Assembly: GCA_001464965.1 (NCBI GenBank)
Contig: LNEJ01000025.1
Location: 1 to 64,000 of the forward strand
From: Gammaproteobacteria bacterium Ga0074134
Lineage (GTDB): Bacteria; Pseudomonadota; Gammaproteobacteria; Ga0077554; Ga007554
DNA: 64,000 nt
Direction of reading: 5' to 3'
The notes beneath the pieces were generated by a model, which ran no database searches, was not told the origin of the DNA, and saw only the letters and a list, made by a program, of their open reading frames with translations. Shown piece after piece: positions 61,822-64,000 of the stretch. Both the position numbers and the translations under genes were made by a program. The first letter of the stretch is position 1, and each line of letters opens with the position of its first letter.

Positions 61822-62656
61822 ACTGGAGCAGCATCTGCAGGTACTGGGTGAAATCAGGGACATCATGAGCGCCATGAAGAATCTTTCATTCATGGAAGTG
61901 CGCAAGCTGACGCGATTTCTCTCCACCCAGCGCAGGGTCGTAGCGAGCATGGAATCCGCGGCAGCGGATTTTCTGGGTTTCCATCCGCATCTTCTGGCGC
62001 GGCAGGAAAATGCCCGGAACGCCTATCTTCTCCTGGGAAGCGAGCGTGGATTTTGCGGTGATTTCAACGAAGCCCTGCTGCTGGCCCTGGAGTCGCACAG
62101 GCAATCGCATCCTGAGGAGCAAGCCGCAGTGATCGTGATGGGATACAGGCTGTCGAACAACCTCGCGGATGATCCACATGTCGCCGCCCGCCTTGACGGC
62201 CCTGCCGTAGTTGAAGAGGTACAGCCGGTGCTGAAGCGGTTGGTGGATGCCCTCGATGCCTTGCAAAATCGGCGCGATTCGTTTCATCCCTTGCGCCTGA
62301 CAGTGTTTCATCATCACCCGGACAAGGCGGAGATAAATGTCTCGGTATTCCAGCCATTCAGGCAATTCGAAGAAAAGACCGCGCATTTTGGACATCCACC
62401 GCTATTGAACCTGCCGCCGACGACGTTCCTGGCCGAACTGGTGAATCATTACCTGTTCGCCGCCCTGCATGAGCTGTTCTACTCTTCGTTGATGGCGGAA
62501 AATGCCCGGCGCCTGCAGCATATGGACAATGCCATCCGCCGTATTGAGAAAGACACCACGGAACTCTCATTGAAAAAAAACAGGTTGCGCCAGGAGGAAA
62601 TCACCGAGGAAATAGAGGTGATCATGTTGAGCGCGGAGGCAATGAAGCTGCAATGA
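61805..62656 (+). CDS. atpG: N-ATPase subunit gamma
   Basis: 283-residue central stalk: N- and C-terminal coiled coils ([39 protein letters not shown]) and a Rossmann-like middle ([18 protein letters not shown]). Last gene of the ATPase operon. Ends 7 bp before a repeat element. Confidence 0.93.
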   Translation: MSRRHELEQHLQVLGEIRDIMSAMKNLSFMEVRKLTRFLSTQRRVVASMESAAADFLGFHPHLLARQENARNAYLLLGSERGFCGDFNEALLLALESHRQSHPEEQAAVIVMGYRLSNNLADDPHVAARLDGPAVVEEVQPVLKRLVDALDALQNRRDSFHPLRLTVFHHHPDKAEINVSVFQPFRQFEEKTAHFGHPPLLNLPPTTFLAELVNHYLFAALHELFYSSLMAENARRLQHMDNAIRRIEKDTTELSLKKNRLRQEEITEEIEVIMLSAEAMKLQ

Positions 62657-62663
62657 TTGCTTA

Positions 62664-62752
62664 CAGAACCTCTGATTTATTCAGAGGCTCCCCGGCACAG
62701 GGACGTGTCGTACTCTGAGAATACCAAGACGGAATTATTCAGAGCTTCCTTA
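62664..62752. repeat. MITE-like element, family G, copy 3 (inverted, short)
   Basis: 89 bp in the opposite orientation to 15368: CAGAACCTCTGATTTATTCA at the left, ending GGAATTATTCAGAGCTTCCT, with the middle of the longer copies missing. It closes the ATPase transcript. Confidence 0.8.
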
Positions 62753-62787
62753 CTTCATTTTGGGGAGTGGTTTTCGAAGCAGCGGGC

Positions 62788-62818
62788 TTGACCTGTGCGC
62801 AACGCACGGGTTTTTAAT
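62788..62818 (+). promoter_or_regulatory. MerR-type promoter with 21-bp dyad, upstream of PilZ gene
   Basis: -35 TTGACC (62788-62793) and -10 TTTAAT (62813-62818), spacer 19 bp. Dyad ACCTGTGCG-CAA-CGCACGGGT (62791-62811) matches the one at 47372 in 17 of 21 positions. Predicted start near 62825. Likely drives the PilZ-DUF2934-small protein-copA block. Confidence 0.7.
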
Positions 62819-62856
62819 ATCACTCTGCGGGCATACGTTTTCACGAAGGATGGTTC

Positions 62857-63138
62857 ATGGAACACCGTTGGAGCATGCGCCAGCCAGGAGAGGGCGAAGT
62901 GACAATTTGTTATCTCGGCCAGTGTTTTTCAGCGTGTAGCATATTAAATATCAGTTCCGATGGAATGCTTATCGAGATACCAGGAATACCTCTACCCTGT
63001 GGCGCCTTGGTCGAGCTGACCTTCGATGTTCCCGGCATGGGAGCGCGCCGGTTGCGGGGATTGGTGGTGCACCGTGCAGGACAGGATGCCGGGGTCATGT
63101 TCGTGGATGACGGCCCCGTGGTGCCGGATATGGATTGA
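62857..63138 (+). CDS. Small PilZ-domain protein
   Basis: 93 residues forming a PilZ-like beta barrel: RWSMRQPGEGEVTICY, then CSILNISSDGMLIE, then RLRGLVVHRAGQDAGVMFV. The N-terminal RxxxR c-di-GMP motif is present only in altered form (HRWSMR), and the D/NxSxxG motif reads NISSDG. It may bind c-di-GMP weakly or not at all. First gene behind a MerR-type promoter. Confidence 0.75.
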   Translation: MEHRWSMRQPGEGEVTICYLGQCFSACSILNISSDGMLIEIPGIPLPCGALVELTFDVPGMGARRLRGLVVHRAGQDAGVMFVDDGPVVPDMD

Positions 63139-63207
63139 AGGTCAGGGAGATCAGCATCATGGTTTTTGGCAGTGTCGGGCAATTGTACTTTTACTTTTGA
63201 GGGAGAC

Positions 63208-63474
63208 ATGAACATGACAGACCACAATGAAGTATCGACCAAGAAATCCGCATTGCGGAAACCGGCGAGCCGGGCGGCGGCCAAGAGTATACCCGCCGGG
63301 AAAGAGCACGGTGATGCGTCGCGTTGCGATCCCGTTTCCGCCGAGGAGCGGCAGCGGATGATCGCCACGGCGGCGTATCTCCGGGCCGAACGCCGCAATT
63401 TCGAGGCTGGCCGCGAGCTCGAAAACTGGCTGGAGGCCGAGGCGGAGATTGATCGGCAGCTTGCCTGCGGGTGA
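63208..63474 (+). CDS. DUF2934 family protein
   Basis: 88 residues from the ATG at 63208 (another ATG at 63214 is better spaced from GGGAG). Lys/Ala-rich, probably disordered first half; then a short helical DUF2934 motif (MIATAAYLRAERRNFEAG, then LENWLEAEAEID). Function unknown; common in chemolithotroph and stress-related loci. Confidence 0.75.
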   Translation: MNMTDHNEVSTKKSALRKPASRAAAKSIPAGKEHGDASRCDPVSAEERQRMIATAAYLRAERRNFEAGRELENWLEAEAEIDRQLACG

Positions 63475-63583
63475 GCCGTGGTCACGGTAGCGTGCGCTAT
63501 GCGCACGGGAAGGTCATATGGTGTGTGATCGTGCGCACGCCATACGACTGATGGATTTTCAGCACCATGAAGAGGTTCCGGAT

Positions 63584-63793
63584 ATGCTTGCGATAATGGG
63601 CGTGATGATGGTGTTAGTGGTTGTCGGCCTTTTAGGCTCCGGCCATCACTCCATGATGGGAGGCCACAACAAGGAGAACCGTAAAGAAGAGTCGGTGATG
63701 GACAATCCCGATAAAAAACCTTGCACGCAGTGTCCGTCTGAACAAAAGACGGAAAACGGACAAGGTGGTGGCGCGCCTGAGGAAAAGAAATGA
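63584..63793 (+). CDS. Small membrane protein with His/Met and CxxC ligands
   Basis: 69 residues from the ATG at 63584; the frame is open upstream to 63518 but the AGAGG before 63584 and the immediate transmembrane helix (MLAIMGVMMVLVVVGLLG) favour this start. The helix is followed by HHSMMGGH and a hydrophilic tail with CTQC. Similar short proteins accompany copper P-type ATPases. Role in metal handling is inferred. Confidence 0.6.
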   Translation: MLAIMGVMMVLVVVGLLGSGHHSMMGGHNKENRKEESVMDNPDKKPCTQCPSEQKTENGQGGGAPEEKK

Positions 63794-63869
63794 GGCCTAC
63801 AACGGATCAAGCGATTCGCCTATTTCACGTTTAGTGAATTCCGATGAACGTACCTGAAAGGAACAGGCC

Positions 63870-64000
63870 ATGAGCATAACTACAGATCCTGTATGCGGTA
63901 TGAAAGTTAACAGCGAGTCGGGGCTCAGCTTGGAACAGGCGGGTAAGCACTATTATTTTTGTTCGCAACATTGCCAGGAAAAATTCCAGGCCAATCCCGA
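63870..64000 (+). CDS. copA: Copper-type P-ATPase with N-terminal YHS domain (5' part only)
   Basis: Only the first 43 codons are in the window. They form a YHS domain (TTDPVCGMKVNSESG, then HYYFCSQHCQEKF) like that at the N-terminus of many CopA/SilP-type heavy-metal P-ATPases. AAAGGAA precedes the ATG. A free-standing YHS protein cannot be excluded because the frame runs off the end. Confidence 0.7.
   Translation, partial: MSITTDPVCGMKVNSESGLSLEQAGKHYYFCSQHCQEKFQANP

Overview
The window looks like chromosomal DNA of a free-living gammaproteobacterium with a polar flagellum. The evidence is the rsxABCDGE-nth order, the lptFG/pepA/holC/valS neighbourhood, CheZ, and a flagellar-chemotaxis run (fliL..flhB, flhA, flhF, fleN, fliA, cheYZAB, motCD, parA, cheW-like, cheW, DUF2802) in the same order as in Pseudomonas-type polar flagellates. 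A PEP-CTERM protein and an N-ATPase fit an environmental, possibly chemolithotrophic lineage. No rRNA, tRNA or CRISPR array was seen, and the species cannot be named.

Layout. 0-4.5 kb holds a PEP-CTERM GDSL hydrolase, an AT-richer orphan AAA ATPase behind a palindromic promoter, a secreted orphan and an AI-2E-type permease. 4.5-18.9 kb is housekeeping: lptG and lptF (minus strand), pepA, holC, valS with an unusual in-frame upstream module, prfC and metG, with two orphan secreted proteins among repeats. 19-25.4 kb is the Rsx/Rnf electron-transport operon, nth and a DUF1841 gene. 25.5-45.5 kb is one minus-strand run of flagellar and chemotaxis genes with a good sigma-54 promoter at its head. 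45.8-64 kb is a plus-strand accessory island: His/Cys-rich secreted protein, CusF-like protein, MerR regulator, CusCBA-type efflux system, a three-gene cytochrome cassette headed by a putative haem-bearing outer-membrane barrel, an N-type F-ATPase operon, a PilZ protein, small metal-ligand-rich proteins and the start of a YHS-type copper P-ATPase.

The island is the most interesting part. Two near-identical 21-bp dyads, each between a TTGACC -35 and a -10 spaced 19 bp apart, precede cusC and the PilZ-to-copA block; this is MerR-family promoter architecture and suggests one regulon. The cytochrome cassette lies between two copies of the cusA 3' end. The cusA product ends in residues copied from the ATPase beta subunit, while the beta-subunit reading frame starts with a cusA remnant and a YHS metal-binding domain. 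atpR is missing and a MITE-like element with 30-bp terminal inverted repeats occupies its place; a second such element separates atpE from atpF.

The whole window is seeded with small non-coding inverted-repeat elements of at least six families, several sitting inside operons or directly against start codons.
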